DNA of 64,000 bases from Bordetella flabilis (GTDB lineage: Bacteria; Pseudomonadota; Gammaproteobacteria; Burkholderiales; Burkholderiaceae_B), in NCBI RefSeq assembly GCF_001676725.1, contig NZ_CP016172.1, positions 4,526,001 to 4,590,000 of the forward strand, written 5' to 3'. Positions within the stretch are counted from its first letter, which is position 1; each line of letters begins with the position of its first letter. A program made the position numbers and the translations under genes. The notes beneath the pieces were generated by a model, which worked only from the letters and a program-made list of their open reading frames with translations, searched no databases and was not told the origin of the DNA. This document shows, piece by piece, positions 16,389 through 26,525 of this stretch.

Positions 16389-16880
16389 CTAAGCCTCAAG
16401 GGCGACCGATACCGGGCGCGCCAGCAACAGGTCGACCAGCACGTGGGGCGCGATACCGACCAGGTAACCGCGCCGCCCGCCGTTGATATACACGACGGGA
16501 TAGTCCAGGACGCTGGCCTCGACCCAGACCGGCATGCGCTTGCGCGTGCCGAAGGGCGATGTTCCGCCGACCTGGTATCCCGAATGGCGTTGCGCAACCT
16601 CCGGCTGGCACGGCGTGACCTTCTTCAGCCCGGCCTGGCGGGCCAGGTTCTTCGTCGAGACCTCGCGGTCGCCATGCATCAGCACGATCAGCGGGCGCGC
16701 GGCCTCGTCTTCCATCACCAATGTCTTGACGACGGCGTGCGGGTCCAGCGCGAGCTGCCGCGCGGCCTCGCCGGCGCCGCCGTGCTCGACGTAGTCGTAG
16801 GTGTGCTCGGTGTACGGCACCTTGTGCTGCTTGAGCCACTGCGTGGCCGGCGTTTCGGAAACGTGTCGGGATTTGCTCAT
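16389..16880 (-). CDS. ybaK: YbaK/EbsC family aminoacyl-tRNA deacylase
   Basis: A 163-residue trans-editing enzyme that frees cysteine wrongly attached to tRNA-Pro. It has the YbaK-type fold with the key Lys in HAVVKTLVM, the GDREVSTKNLAR segment, and the glycine-rich loop VGGTSPFGTRK that closes the active site. Length and order of blocks agree with YbaK rather than the ProX/INS subgroup. It is a lone gene, with the terminator of the following Bug gene lying just upstream of it. Confidence 0.93.
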   Translation of the reverse strand: MSKSRHVSETPATQWLKQHKVPYTEHTYDYVEHGGAGEAARQLALDPHAVVKTLVMEDEAARPLIVLMHGDREVSTKNLARQAGLKKVTPCQPEVAQRHSGYQVGGTSPFGTRKRMPVWVEASVLDYPVVYINGGRRGYLVGIAPHVLVDLLLARPVSVALEA

Positions 16881-16903
16881 GCGACGTACCTGGCGCGGAC
16901 CAT

Positions 16904-16935
16904 GAAAAAAGGCCAGGCCCGCGCGGGCCTGGCCT
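16904..16935 (-). terminator. Rho-independent terminator of the Bug gene
   Basis: A perfect 26-base palindrome, arms AGGCCAGGCCCGC and GCGGGCCTGGCCT (16910-16935), is followed on the - strand by TTTTTT. It lies 21 bases past the stop at 16957. Confidence 0.92.
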
Positions 16936-16956
16936 GTCGTGGCCCTTCGAGCCGGA

Positions 16957-17940
16957 CTACTCCAGCTTGATGTTGCCCTTCTTCACCACTTCACGCGCCC
17001 AGTCGTACTGGTCCTTGATTTCCTTGGCGAACTCTTCCGGCGTATTGCCGGATGGGGCGGAACCCTGCTCGTCCAATGCCTTGATGACCTTGGGGTCCTT
17101 CAGGGCCACGACGGCAGCGTCGCGCAGCTTGTTGACCACCGCCATGGGCGTGCCGGCGGGCGCCAGCAGGCCGTACCACACCGGCTGGTTCAGCACCGGA
17201 TAGCCGACTTCGGCGAAGGTCGGTACGTTAGGCAACGTCGCGATGCGCTTGGGCCATGCCACCGCCAGCGCATTGAGGGCCTTGGCCTGGATCTGCGGCA
17301 TGGAGGAAGGGAGGTTGTCGAACAGAACCTCGATCTGCCCGCCGACGGCATCCGACAGGGCCGGACCGGAACCCTTGTACGGCACGTGAACCATGTCGGT
17401 GCCCGTGGCCTGCTTGAACGATTCGCCCATCAGGTGCAGCACGCCGCAGGTACCCGAACTGCCGTACGAATACTTGCCCGGGTTCTTCTTCAGGACTTCC
17501 AGGAACTCCTTGAAGTCCTTGACGGGCATCTTCTTCGGATTCACCGACACCACGTTCGCCGTGTTGGCGAAGTTGGTCACGGGCTGGAAATCCTTGATCG
17601 GATCGTAGGGCAGGTCGTTGGGCCGGCAGGCCGGGTTCACCGCCATGGTGGAGACCGTGGCGATGGACAGCGTGTAGCCGTCCGGTGCGGCCTTGGCGGC
17701 TTCCGCCGCCCCGATGGCGCCACCGGCGCCGCCTTTATTCTCGACCACCATGGGCTGGCCGAGCTCCTGGCTCATGCGCTGCGTCACCAGGCGGGCAATG
17801 ATATCCGTGGAGCCGCCGGCAGCGAACGGCACGATCACGCGGATGGCGTGGCTCGGAAAGGTATCGGCGGCCTGGGCGGATGCGGCCAGGGTGCCGGCAC
17901 CCAGTGCGATGGCGGCCGCCAGCGTGTGGATTTTCATCAT
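16957..17940 (-). CDS. Bug family periplasmic substrate-binding protein
   Basis: A 327-residue TctC/Bug receptor. The signal peptide MMKIHTLAAAIALGAGTLAASAQA is followed by FPSHAIRVIVPFAAGGSTDI, the carboxylate-binding loop of the family. Other landmarks are VENKGGAGGAIGAAE, APDGYTLSIATVS and HVPYKGSG. The start is the first of two adjacent ATGs because AGGAGG lies 10 bases upstream; an in-frame ATG at 18060 would add 40 residues that hide the signal. No transporter or enzyme gene is adjacent (fumC lies 250 bases upstream), so the ligand is unknown; a dicarboxylate would fit its neighbour but this is only a guess. Confidence 0.92.
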   Translation of the reverse strand: MMKIHTLAAAIALGAGTLAASAQAADTFPSHAIRVIVPFAAGGSTDIIARLVTQRMSQELGQPMVVENKGGAGGAIGAAEAAKAAPDGYTLSIATVSTMAVNPACRPNDLPYDPIKDFQPVTNFANTANVVSVNPKKMPVKDFKEFLEVLKKNPGKYSYGSSGTCGVLHLMGESFKQATGTDMVHVPYKGSGPALSDAVGGQIEVLFDNLPSSMPQIQAKALNALAVAWPKRIATLPNVPTFAEVGYPVLNQPVWYGLLAPAGTPMAVVNKLRDAAVVALKDPKVIKALDEQGSAPSGNTPEEFAKEIKDQYDWAREVVKKGNIKLE

Positions 17941-18190
17941 CGAAGTAGTTCCTCCTGTTTCTTCAACCCGCCCGTTGCGGGCTGATTTGATTCTGGGCGC
18001 GCTTGTCCTCGCCTTATGGGGAGATGCGCGCTCCTGCACGATCGCGCAGGATAGCAGCATTTTTTTACAGCGGGTACTGGGGCCTGCTCCGCTTCAGCAG
18101 GAGCTGCTTGTGGTGGGCGGCAAAGAGCGCCGCTTCCCATACCTGCCCCTCCTGCATTTCACCGGGCCGTGTCGCGCGGGCGGTGGCGCC

Positions 18191-19588
18191 CTAGGGCTTG
18201 CGCCTGGCGTTGGTCATGTCGGCGGGCACGACCCATTCCTGGAACTGCGCCTCGGTCACATGGCCCAGTTGCAATGCCGCCTCCTTCAGCGACAGGTTTT
18301 CCTTGTGCGCCTTCTTGGCGATCTGCGCGGCCTTGTCGTAGCCGATATGCGGATTCAAGGCCGTGACGAGCATCAGCGAACGGTCGACCAGTTCCGCGAT
18401 GCGTTCGCGGTTGGGTTCGATACCCTGGGCGCAATGGGCATTGAAGCTGTTCATTCCATCCGCAAGCAGGCGCACCGACTGCAGGAAGTTATGGATGACC
18501 AGCGGCTTGAACACGTTCAGTTCGAAGTTGCCGCTTGCGCCGCCGATGTTGATCGCCACGTCATTGCCCAGCACCTGGGCGCCCAGCATGGTGATCGCCT
18601 CGCACTGCGTCGGATTGACCTTGCCCGGCATGATGGAACTGCCCGGCTCGTTTTCAGGGATGCTGATCTCGCCCAGGCCCGAGCGGGGCCCGCTGGCCAG
18701 CCAGCGCACGTCGTTGGCCAGCTTGATCAGGCCGGCAGCCAGCGTCTTCAATGCACCGTGGGCGAACAGCAGGCCTTCATGCGAAGCGAGCGCCTGGAAT
18801 TTGTTGGGCGCCGATACGAAGGCCGCGCCGGTATCGTGGGCCAGCTGGGCAGACACCCGCGCGCTGAATTCGGGGTGCGCGTTCAGCCCGGTCCCCACCG
18901 CCGTGCCGCCGATGGCCAATTGGTGCAGGCCGGGCAGCACCGCGCGTATCTGCTGTTCCGCCAGATCGAGTTGCGCGACGTGGCCCGACAGCTCCTGGCC
19001 CAGGGTCAAGGGCGTCGCATCCTGCAGGTGCGTGCGGCCGATCTTGACGATGTCGTAGAAGGCCGCGCTTTTCTCCGCCAGCGTGGCGCGCAGTCCCTTG
19101 AGCGCCGGCAGCAGGTGCTGTTCGACCTGCACCGCCGCCGCCACGTGCATGGCGGTGGGAAAGGTGTCGTTCGAAGATTGCCCACGATTGACGTGGTCGT
19201 TCGGATGGACCTTGCGGGCCTCGCCGCGTTCGCCCCCCAGCAGTTCCGAAGCCCGGTTCGCGAGCACCTCGTTCATGTTCATGTTGCTCTGGGTGCCCGA
19301 CCCGGTCTGCCAGACGGACAGCGGAAACTCGTTCGGCCACTTGCCGGCGATGACCTCGTCGGCCGCCTGGACGATCACCTTGGCGATCCCGCCGTCCAGT
19401 TCACCCAGCTCGGCGTTGACCTGCGCCGCCGCCTTCTTCAGGCGCGCCATCGCTTCGATGAGAGGCACCGGCATCTTTTCGGTCGAGATCGCGAAGAACT
19501 GCAGCGACCGCTGGGTCTGCGCGCCCCATAGATGGTCGGCGGGGACCTCGATGGGGCCGAAAGTGTCTTTCTCGATGCGGGTCTTCAT
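18191..19588 (-). CDS. fumC: Class II fumarate hydratase
   Basis: FumC (465 residues) interconverts fumarate and malate in the citric acid cycle without an iron-sulfur cluster, and so works under oxidative stress. The superfamily signature [11 protein letters not shown] is intact with its mobile Ser loop. Substrate-site segments are also present: [27 protein letters not shown], and the catalytic His in [12 protein letters not shown] class I enzyme is encoded at 30063-31586, so the organism can swap enzymes with iron or oxygen status. It is divergent from tsaE. Confidence 0.97.
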   Translation of the reverse strand: MKTRIEKDTFGPIEVPADHLWGAQTQRSLQFFAISTEKMPVPLIEAMARLKKAAAQVNAELGELDGGIAKVIVQAADEVIAGKWPNEFPLSVWQTGSGTQSNMNMNEVLANRASELLGGERGEARKVHPNDHVNRGQSSNDTFPTAMHVAAAVQVEQHLLPALKGLRATLAEKSAAFYDIVKIGRTHLQDATPLTLGQELSGHVAQLDLAEQQIRAVLPGLHQLAIGGTAVGTGLNAHPEFSARVSAQLAHDTGAAFVSAPNKFQALASHEGLLFAHGALKTLAAGLIKLANDVRWLASGPRSGLGEISIPENEPGSSIMPGKVNPTQCEAITMLGAQVLGNDVAINIGGASGNFELNVFKPLVIHNFLQSVRLLADGMNSFNAHCAQGIEPNRERIAELVDRSLMLVTALNPHIGYDKAAQIAKKAHKENLSLKEAALQLGHVTEAQFQEWVVPADMTNARRKP

Positions 19589-19721
19589 GTCGATGCAGCT
19601 CCGTTGTGCACACGGCCGCGCCGCACGGCGGCGACGGTCCGAAGGTTGAGGCAGGCGAAAGCAAGGCGCGGCGGCGGGCCGGCTTCCTATAATCCTCTGT
19701 TTTTACCACTCGGCCCGCGCC

Positions 19722-20255
19722 ATGTCCCCCTTGCGCACCCTTGCCCTGCATTTGCCCGACGAGCACGCCACCGACGCGCTGGCGCGGCAACTGGCCCCGC
19801 TGCTGAACGGTTCGGGCGGCGGGCCGGCGGGCGGGCATATCCAGCTATCCGGCGACCTGGGCGCGGGCAAAACGGCATTCGCGCGCGCCCTGTTGCGCGA
19901 AAGCGGCATTAGGGGCCGGATCAAGAGTCCCAGCTATGCGCTGCTTGAATCTTATAAAGTTTCTAACTTATACTTCTATCACTTTGATTTTTATAGATTT
20001 AGCGATCCGCGCGAGTGGCTGGACGCAGGCTTTCGCGATTTATTGCGGGACGATGCGGTCGTTTTGATCGAATGGCCGGAGCGGGCGGCCGGGCTTTTGC
20101 CCCCGCCCGACCTGCATATTTCCCTGGCTTATGCGGGCCAGGGACGCGATGCCACGTTGGCTGCGCATACCGCTCGAGGACAACTATGGCTGAACGCGAT
20201 TGTCCCCCTCCAGGCGCCCCCTTCCCGCGGCGCGCCGTCTCCCGGCGCCGCCTGA
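19722..20255 (+). CDS. tsaE: tRNA threonylcarbamoyladenosine biosynthesis ATPase TsaE
   Basis: TsaE (177 residues) is the small ATPase that with TsaB and TsaD installs t6A37 on ANN-decoding tRNAs. It has the P-loop GDLGAGKTAFA, the SPSYALLESY segment, the family motif YHFDFYRF and LIEWPERA. About 20 codons around residues 75-95 are strongly AT-rich (for example AGA, TTA and TCT), in sharp contrast to the rest of the gene. The C-terminal 23 residues overlap the amiC start. The tsaE-amiC pair is widely conserved. Confidence 0.96.
   Translation: MSPLRTLALHLPDEHATDALARQLAPLLNGSGGGPAGGHIQLSGDLGAGKTAFARALLRESGIRGRIKSPSYALLESYKVSNLYFYHFDFYRFSDPREWLDAGFRDLLRDDAVVLIEWPERAAGLLPPPDLHISLAYAGQGRDATLAAHTARGQLWLNAIVPLQAPPSRGAPSPGAA
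19945..19974 (+). promoter_or_regulatory. Candidate promoter embedded in tsaE for amiC
   Basis: TTGAAT (19945-19950), an 18-base spacer and TATACT (19969-19974) lie in an AT-rich block (about 19945-20005) within the coding sequence, ~210 bases ahead of the amiC start. Overlap with codons makes this a proposal only. Confidence 0.45.
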
Positions 20256-21565
20256 TCGGCGCCGCAGCCACGCTGCTGGTCCTTCCCGTCATTCCCCGCC
20301 TCGCGCATGCCGCGACCATCCTGGCCGTACGAACCTGGCCCGCGGACGAATACACGCGCGTCACGCTGGAACTGGACAGCGAGCTGAAGGCCGAACAATT
20401 CACCCTGGAAAATCCCGACCGCCTGGTGGTGGATATCGAAGGGCTTTCCATGAGCCGCTCGCTGAACGACCTGGCGGCGAAAATCCGCGACGGCGATCCG
20501 TATATCCGTTCGCTGCGTATCGCGCAGAACCGGCCCAACGTGGTCCGGCTGGTGTTCGATCTGAAGCAGGCCGTCGCCCCGCAGATCTTTACGCTGAAAC
20601 CCGTGGCCGATTACCAGTACCGCCTGGTGCTGGACCTGTATCCCAAGGTGGCGCAGGATCCGCTGCTGGCCATCCTGAAAAAACCGCCGGGGCCGGACGT
20701 CGACGACCCGCTGGCTCGCATTCTCGAAGACATCTCGCGCAACCCGCCGGGCCCCAATACGGCCACGATTCCCGCGCCCAGCCCCCTGCCCAGCGCGCCG
20801 CCCGCGGTGGCGCTGCCGCGGCCATCGGATACGCCCAAGCTGGGCGGGCGCAAGCGCATGCTGACGATCGCGCTGGATCCGGGACATGGCGGGGAGGATC
20901 CCGGCGCCAGCGGCCGCACAGGCCTGCGCGAGAAAGACGTGGTGCTGCGTATCGCGCATCGGCTGAAGGCCTTGATCGACGCGCAGCCCAATATGCGCGC
21001 CTACCTGACGCGCGATGACGATTACTTCGTGCCGCTGCATGTGCGCGTACAGAAGGCGCGCCGCGTGCGCGCCGACCTGTTCGTCTCCATCCATGCGGAT
21101 GCGTGGATCAAGCCCAGCGCCAGCGGCTCTTCGGTCTTCGCCCTGTCGCAACGCGGCGCTTCGAGCACGCAGGCCCGTTGGATGGCCAACAAGGAAAACG
21201 CCGCCGACCTGATCGGTGGCGTGAACCTTGGCGCGCACGACGAACAGGTCGCCAAGGTACTGCTGGACCTGTCGACGACGGCGCAGATCCAGGATTCGCT
21301 CAAGCTGGGATCGGTCTTCCTGGAAGAGATCAAGAAGATCAACCGCCTGCACAAGGACAGCGTGGAACAAGCCGGTTTCGCGGTGCTCAAGGCGCCCGAC
21401 ATTCCGTCGATCCTGGTGGAAACCGCGTTCATCAGCAACCCCAGCGAGGAGGCGCTGCTGAAATCGAACTCGCACCAGGACAAACTGGCGCTGGCCATGT
21501 TCAACGGCATCCAACGCTACCTGACGACCAATCCCCCGCTCGCCCGCGTCGGCGACGTCAGTTGA
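20186..21565 (+). CDS. amiC: N-acetylmuramoyl-L-alanine amidase AmiC
   Basis: A 459-residue periplasmic amidase that splits daughter cells by removing stem peptides from septal peptidoglycan. The Tat signal SRRRLIGAAATLL ends near AHA42. An AMIN domain (residues ~46-140) targets the septum, then a Pro-rich linker leads to the Amidase_3 domain (~225-450). Zinc ligands H234 (DPGHGG), E249 (REKD) and H303 (SIHADA) and catalytic E410 (ILVETAFISNPSEE) are all present. GAGGA precedes the ATG at 20186, which lies inside tsaE (70-base overlap); activation by NlpD/EnvC-type factors is expected. Confidence 0.95.
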   Translation: MAERDCPPPGAPFPRRAVSRRRLIGAAATLLVLPVIPRLAHAATILAVRTWPADEYTRVTLELDSELKAEQFTLENPDRLVVDIEGLSMSRSLNDLAAKIRDGDPYIRSLRIAQNRPNVVRLVFDLKQAVAPQIFTLKPVADYQYRLVLDLYPKVAQDPLLAILKKPPGPDVDDPLARILEDISRNPPGPNTATIPAPSPLPSAPPAVALPRPSDTPKLGGRKRMLTIALDPGHGGEDPGASGRTGLREKDVVLRIAHRLKALIDAQPNMRAYLTRDDDYFVPLHVRVQKARRVRADLFVSIHADAWIKPSASGSSVFALSQRGASSTQARWMANKENAADLIGGVNLGAHDEQVAKVLLDLSTTAQIQDSLKLGSVFLEEIKKINRLHKDSVEQAGFAVLKAPDIPSILVETAFISNPSEEALLKSNSHQDKLALAMFNGIQRYLTTNPPLARVGDVS

Positions 21566-21595
21566 GGTCTTGTCCTCGTGCGGTTATCGATCGCG

Positions 21596-22252
21596 TCAGG
21601 ATCGGCGTGACCGGGCGACCGCCGGGTGGCGCCGGATGATCTTCCACGCCCCTGCCACCACCAGTGGCAGGATGGCCGCCCCCAATCCGATCAATACGAT
21701 CAGGTTCAGGTGCTCCTTGACCAGCGGGATATTGCCGAAGAAGTAGCCGGCGGTCACCAGGCTGCCCACCCACAGCACGCCGCCCGTGATGTTGAACAGC
21801 TGGAAACGCGCCACGCTCATTTCCGCGACGCCGGCCACGAAGGGCGCGAAGGTCCGCACCAGTGGAATAAAGCGCGACAGCACGATGGTCTTGCCGCCGT
21901 GCTTCTCGTAGAACGCGTGCGTGCGCATCAAGGCGGAGCGATCCAGAAACCGTACATTCATCGAGAACACGCGAGGCCCGATATAACGGCCGATGGCGTA
22001 GTTCATTGTGTTGCCGGTGGTGGCCGCCACGATCAGCAGGATGCCCAGCAACATCGGGTCGATATGGCCGGAAGCGCCGAAAGCCCCCGCTATGAACAAC
22101 AGCGAATCGCCGGGAAGAAACGGCAGGACGACGAAGCCGGTTTCCCCGAATATGATCAGGAAAAGAACCAGATAGACCCACGCTCCATACTCGGCGACCC
22201 AGATACCCAGTGTCTGGTCGATGTGCAGCACCATATTCAGAAGATCGAGCAT
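21596..22252 (-). CDS. DedA family membrane protein
   Basis: A 218-residue polytopic inner-membrane protein of the DedA family. Relatives act in flipping undecaprenyl phosphate or other lipids back across the membrane and in proton-motive-force homeostasis. Features are the EYGAWVYLVLFLIIFGETGFVVLPFLPGDSLLFIAG start with its re-entrant acidic residue, the amphipathic G-x-x-x-G segments, and the conserved Arg motifs FIPLVRTFAPFVAG. It converges with amiC, with only 30 bases between stops. Its exact lipid substrate cannot be inferred. Confidence 0.93.
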   Translation of the reverse strand: MLDLLNMVLHIDQTLGIWVAEYGAWVYLVLFLIIFGETGFVVLPFLPGDSLLFIAGAFGASGHIDPMLLGILLIVAATTGNTMNYAIGRYIGPRVFSMNVRFLDRSALMRTHAFYEKHGGKTIVLSRFIPLVRTFAPFVAGVAEMSVARFQLFNITGGVLWVGSLVTAGYFFGNIPLVKEHLNLIVLIGLGAAILPLVVAGAWKIIRRHPAVARSRRS

Positions 22253-22348
22253 GCCGGCGAAGTCTGCAAAAGAAGTTGGGTCAGGCCGCGACTATAGCCG
22301 ACACGGCGGCGGGGCTAAAATCGAGCGCAAACCCTGAGTGCCTATCCC

Positions 22349-24307
22349 ATGTCCGATCGCCGTCCCATCGCCGCCCTCCCCGACCTGCTGATCAGCCAGA
22401 TCGCCGCCGGCGAGGTCATCGAGCGCCCCGCCTCCGTCCTGAAGGAGCTGCTGGAAAACGCCATCGATGCGGGCGCGCGCGCCATCGAGGTGCGCCTGGA
22501 AGGAGGCGGCATCCGCCGCATCGCGGTCACCGACGATGGCGGCGGCATCCCGCCGGACGAATTGCCGCTGGCCTTGCGGCGCCATGCCACCAGCAAAATC
22601 GCTACCCTGGGCGAACTGGAGGCCGTGGCCTCCATGGGGTTCCGGGGTGAGGCCCTGGCATCCATCGCCTCGGTCGCCCGGCTCACGCTGATTTCCCGCA
22701 CGCGCGAGGCCGCCCATGCGTGGCAGATCGACGCGGGCGGCGGCCCCGCCACCCCGGCATCGGGTCCGCCGGGTACCACGGTCGACGTACGGCAACTGTT
22801 CGATGCCGTTCCGGCGCGGCGCAAGTTCCTGCGCGCCGAAGCAACGGAGTTCGGCCACTGCCTGGACGCGCTGGAACGGGTCGCCCTGGCCCACCCCGGC
22901 ATCGCCTTCCGCCTTTTTCACCATGACCGTGCCCACCGCCAATGGTTGCCGGCCGATCCGCCCCAGCGCATCCGCGACGTGTTGGGCGCCGAGTTCGCCG
23001 ACCAGGGCCTGCCGATCGACCAGGCCGTGGGTCCGGTCGCGCTGGCCGGCATGATCACGCGGCCCACGGCCGCGCGCGCCCGCGCCGATCGGCAATACCT
23101 GTATGTCAACGGCCGGTTCGTGCGCGACCGTACGGTCAGCCACGCCTTGCGCAGCGCCTATGCCGACGTCCTGCACGGCGATCGGCAACCTGCCTATGTC
23201 CTTTTCCTGAACATCGATCCGGCAGCCGTGGACGTCAACGTTCATCCGGCCAAGCACGAGGTGCGCTTTCGCGACAGCGGCGCGGTGCACCGCTTCGTGG
23301 CGCAGGCCGTGTCGGATGCGCTCGCGCAGACCGGCGGGCAACGCCTGCCCGGCGAATCCGCCGTGGCGGCAGGCTCGGCGGGCTACGCCGGTGCGGAGTC
23401 GCCGCAGCCGCAACCACTTCCGACCGCAGTGACTGCGGGCACGGAACGGGGGGCCTGGAGCGGTGGCCACGGCTTGCAGGCCGGGCCGGCGTACACGGCT
23501 TCTGCTCCTCGCGCCCATACCCAGATGCCGTTCCGGCTGCACAGCGCCGACACCGCCTTGCGCGCCGGACAGCGCGTGGATTGGCAAAGCCTGTACCGGC
23601 CGCTCGCGACGGAACCGGGCGATAACCGGGCGCGCAACGATGGCACGGAGGCCGACAGCATTACAGCGGCCACCCTCCTGCGCGAACCCGCGGTCGGCGC
23701 GGCCACGCTGGCGGCCGACGACGACCACCCTTTGGGCATGGCGCTGGGACAACTGCACGGCATCTACATCCTGGCGCAAAACGCCCGCGGCCTGGTCCTG
23801 GTGGACATGCACGCGGCCCACGAACGCGTGGTGTACGAGCAGCTGAAAGCCGCACTGGACGCGCGCAGCATGCCGCGCCAGGACCTGTTGGTGCCGGTGG
23901 TTTTCCATGCCCAGGAGAAGGATGTGGCCCTGGTGGAGGAATGCGAGGCGCAGCTCGAGGACCTGGGCTTTCGCATGCGCCCGGCCGGCCCGGGCTCCAT
24001 CGCGGTACGGTCGGTGCCGGCGCTGCTCGCGCGCGGCGACGTGGAAGCCCTGGCGCGCGCGGTGCTGCGCGATCTGGCCACGGTCGGCGTGTCCCGCCTG
24101 CTGACGGAACAACGCAACGAACTGCTTTCCACGATGGCTTGCCATGGGTCCGTGCGCGCCAACCGCCGGCTGACCCTGGAAGAGATGAACGCCTTGCTGC
24201 GGCGCATGGAAGCCACCGAACGGGCCGACCAATGCAACCATGGCCGCCCCACCTGGGTGCAATGGTCCATCACCGAACTGGACAGGCTCTTCCTGCGCGG
24301 CCAATAG
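22349..24307 (+). CDS. mutL: DNA mismatch repair protein MutL
   Basis: MutL (652 residues) links MutS-bound mismatches to strand incision. Residues 1-~330 form the GHKL ATPase, with catalytic E33 (KELLEN), the ADP site TDDGGGI, GFRGEAL and the N-terminal transducer ([12 protein letters not shown]). A variable linker (~335-460) follows, then the dimerisation domain (from [17 protein letters not shown]). The C-terminal endonuclease motif DQHAxxE is here [10 protein letters not shown]: it starts similarly, but the other metal-site motifs are not evident, and with C-terminal GRPTWVQW the function of this motif needs care. miaA follows after 24 bases. Confidence 0.96.
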   Translation: MSDRRPIAALPDLLISQIAAGEVIERPASVLKELLENAIDAGARAIEVRLEGGGIRRIAVTDDGGGIPPDELPLALRRHATSKIATLGELEAVASMGFRGEALASIASVARLTLISRTREAAHAWQIDAGGGPATPASGPPGTTVDVRQLFDAVPARRKFLRAEATEFGHCLDALERVALAHPGIAFRLFHHDRAHRQWLPADPPQRIRDVLGAEFADQGLPIDQAVGPVALAGMITRPTAARARADRQYLYVNGRFVRDRTVSHALRSAYADVLHGDRQPAYVLFLNIDPAAVDVNVHPAKHEVRFRDSGAVHRFVAQAVSDALAQTGGQRLPGESAVAAGSAGYAGAESPQPQPLPTAVTAGTERGAWSGGHGLQAGPAYTASAPRAHTQMPFRLHSADTALRAGQRVDWQSLYRPLATEPGDNRARNDGTEADSITAATLLREPAVGAATLAADDDHPLGMALGQLHGIYILAQNARGLVLVDMHAAHERVVYEQLKAALDARSMPRQDLLVPVVFHAQEKDVALVEECEAQLEDLGFRMRPAGPGSIAVRSVPALLARGDVEALARAVLRDLATVGVSRLLTEQRNELLSTMACHGSVRANRRLTLEEMNALLRRMEATERADQCNHGRPTWVQWSITELDRLFLRGQ

Positions 24308-24331
24308 CCCAAAACGGCCCGCCCCCACCGC

Positions 24332-25321
24332 ATGACCGCCCCCCCCATCATTTGCCTGACCGGGCCCACGGCCGCCGGCAAGAGCGCCGCCACCCTGGCG
24401 CTGGCCGAACGCTGGCCCATCGAAGTGGTCAACGTGGACTCGGCGACCATCTATCGTGGCATGGATATCGGCACCGCCAAGCCCACCACCGCCGAACGCA
24501 GCCGCGTCGCCCAGCACCTGCTGGACATCCGGGATCCGGCGCAGTCCTATTCGGCCGCCGAGTTTCGCGCCGATGCACAGCGCCTGGTCGACGACATTCG
24601 CAGCCGTGGCCGTATACCGCTGCTGGCCGGCGGAACGATGCTGTATTTCAAGGCGCTGCGAGAAGGACTCGACGACCTGCCGTCCGCCGATCCGGCGCTG
24701 CGCGCGTCGCTCGAAGCCCGGGCCGCCCGCATCGGGTGGCCCGCGATGCACGCGGAACTGGCCCGGCTCGATCCCGACACCGCGGCGCGCCTGAAGCCCA
24801 ACGACAGCCAGCGCGTCCAGCGGGCGCTGGAAGTGTGCATGGTGAGCGGCCGGCCGATGTCCTCATTGCTGCGACAGGCCGCCGCGCAGCGGCCCACCGA
24901 CACGGACGCGCAGCGCTATGTGACCATCAGCCTGGAGCCCACGGACCGCCTCGCGCTGCACGAGCGCATCGCCAGCCGTTTCGATGCCATGCTGGCGCGG
25001 GGACTGGTCGACGAAGTCATGGGCTTGCGCCGGCGCGGCGACCTGCATCCAGGCCTGCCGTCGATACGCTGCGTGGGCTACCGGCAGATCTGGGCGTACC
25101 TGGCGGGCGAGACCGATCTGGCCGACGCACGCGCCAGCGGTATCGCGGCAACCCGCCAGCTCGCCAAACGCCAATTGACGTGGCTGCGTGCCCAGCCGCA
25201 GCGCCTTGTCGTGGATTGCCTGGCGGCGGATGCCGTCGCACGCGTGATCGACGCATGCGCCGGCGTCCTGCAAGCGCCGGGCGCGACCGGGCCTGGGCCC
25301 GGGCTGGCCTGGCCGGCCTAG
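24332..25321 (+). CDS. miaA: tRNA dimethylallyltransferase MiaA
   Basis: MiaA (329 residues) adds a dimethylallyl group to A37 of tRNAs reading UNN codons, the first step of ms2i6A. The P-loop is GPTAAGKSA, the catalytic Asp and Thr lie in [17 protein letters not shown], and [18 protein letters not shown] and [13 protein letters not shown] follow. The conserved RCVGYRQIW and the KRQLTWLR helix near the C-terminus complete it. It shares the mutL-miaA order with many proteobacteria. Its TAG stop shares CTAG with the oppositely oriented purM stop. Confidence 0.97.
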   Translation: MTAPPIICLTGPTAAGKSAATLALAERWPIEVVNVDSATIYRGMDIGTAKPTTAERSRVAQHLLDIRDPAQSYSAAEFRADAQRLVDDIRSRGRIPLLAGGTMLYFKALREGLDDLPSADPALRASLEARAARIGWPAMHAELARLDPDTAARLKPNDSQRVQRALEVCMVSGRPMSSLLRQAAAQRPTDTDAQRYVTISLEPTDRLALHERIASRFDAMLARGLVDEVMGLRRRGDLHPGLPSIRCVGYRQIWAYLAGETDLADARASGIAATRQLAKRQLTWLRAQPQRLVVDCLAADAVARVIDACAGVLQAPGATGPGPGLAWPA

Positions 25322-26367
25322 CGCACCACGGTCTGCGGCGCGTCGCCCTGGCGGGCGACGACCTCGCCGATACGGCTGACAGTTTCACCGTGCTCGCGCA
25401 GCGTCGCGGCAACGGCATCCGCCTGGGCGGCGTCGACGACGATCACCATGCCGATACCGCAGTTGAAGACACGATGCATTTCCGCATCGGCCACGCCGCC
25501 CTGCTGCTGCAGCCAGCCGAACAGCGCCGGCCACTGCCAGGCATCGCGATGCAAGGTCGCGGCGACGTCATCCTGCAGGATGCGGGGCACGTTCTCGACG
25601 AGGCCTCCGCCGGTGATGTGCGCCAGCCCCTTGATGGCGCCGCCATGCGCGGCCAGCGCGGCCAGCACCGGCTTGACGTAGATGCGCGTCGGGGCCATGA
25701 CGGCATCGACCAGCGGTTGTCCGTGGAAGTCCTGATCGGGACGCGCGCCGGCCCGCTCCAGGATCTTGCGCACCAGCGAATAGCCGTTCGAATGCGCACC
25801 GCTGGAGGCCAGGCCCAGGATGGCGTCGCCCGGCCGGATGGACTTGCCATCGATGATGGCGGACTTTTCCACCGCGCCCACGGCGAACCCGGCCAGGTCG
25901 TATTCGCCGTCCGGGTACATGCCGGGCATTTCCGCCGTTTCCCCGCCGATGAGGGCGCACCCCGCCAGTTCGCAGCCGCGGGCAATACCGCCGACGACCG
26001 CGGCCGCGGTATCGACGGACAGCTTCCCGCAGGCGAAGTAATCCAGGAAGAACAGCGGTTCGGCGCCCTGGACGAGGATATCGTTGACGCTCATGGCCAC
26101 CAGGTCTATCCCTACGGTATCGTGGCGCTGCCACTCGAAGGCCAGCTTGAGCTTGGTGCCCACGCCGTCCGTGCCGGATACCAGCACGGGTTCGCGGTAT
26201 TTCCCGGGAACCTCGAACAAGGCGCCGAAGCCGCCTATGCCTGCCAGCACGCCAGGCCGCATGGTGCGGGCCGCCAGCGGCTTGATGCGGTCGACCAGGG
26301 CGTCGCCCGCGTCGATATCGACGCCGGCGTCGCGGTAGGTCAACGGGGCGGAAGGTTGATTTGTCAT
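25318..26367 (-). CDS. purM: Phosphoribosylformylglycinamidine cyclo-ligase
   Basis: PurM (349 residues, typical) makes aminoimidazole ribonucleotide from FGAM with ATP, the fifth step of purine synthesis. Family blocks are [21 protein letters not shown], the FGALFEVP loop, [45 protein letters not shown] and [11 protein letters not shown]. Its stop overlaps the miaA stop on the other strand by 4 bases. It is divergent from hda across 158 bases of comparatively AT-rich sequence that must hold both promoters. Confidence 0.97.
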   Translation of the reverse strand: MTNQPSAPLTYRDAGVDIDAGDALVDRIKPLAARTMRPGVLAGIGGFGALFEVPGKYREPVLVSGTDGVGTKLKLAFEWQRHDTVGIDLVAMSVNDILVQGAEPLFFLDYFACGKLSVDTAAAVVGGIARGCELAGCALIGGETAEMPGMYPDGEYDLAGFAVGAVEKSAIIDGKSIRPGDAILGLASSGAHSNGYSLVRKILERAGARPDQDFHGQPLVDAVMAPTRIYVKPVLAALAAHGGAIKGLAHITGGGLVENVPRILQDDVAATLHRDAWQWPALFGWLQQQGGVADAEMHRVFNCGIGMVIVVDAAQADAVAATLREHGETVSRIGEVVARQGDAPQTVVR

Positions 26368-26525
26368 GAGAAAAACCGTGGGGTATGTAAGAATTGCGGG
26401 ATTTTTTCAGTCAGCCTACCGGATTTTACGATGAGCCCACCATTTCTTCGCCGCGCGGCCGGAAGACGGCCCCGCCGCCCCGTGCCAGCCCTGCGGCGGA
26501 CGGACGGCCGGGCCCTGTCCTGCCC

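Noticed and set aside
22292..24751. 819-residue - strand frame over mutL
   Set aside because: Antisense of mutL with no recognisable motif; the real protein has all GHKL motifs.
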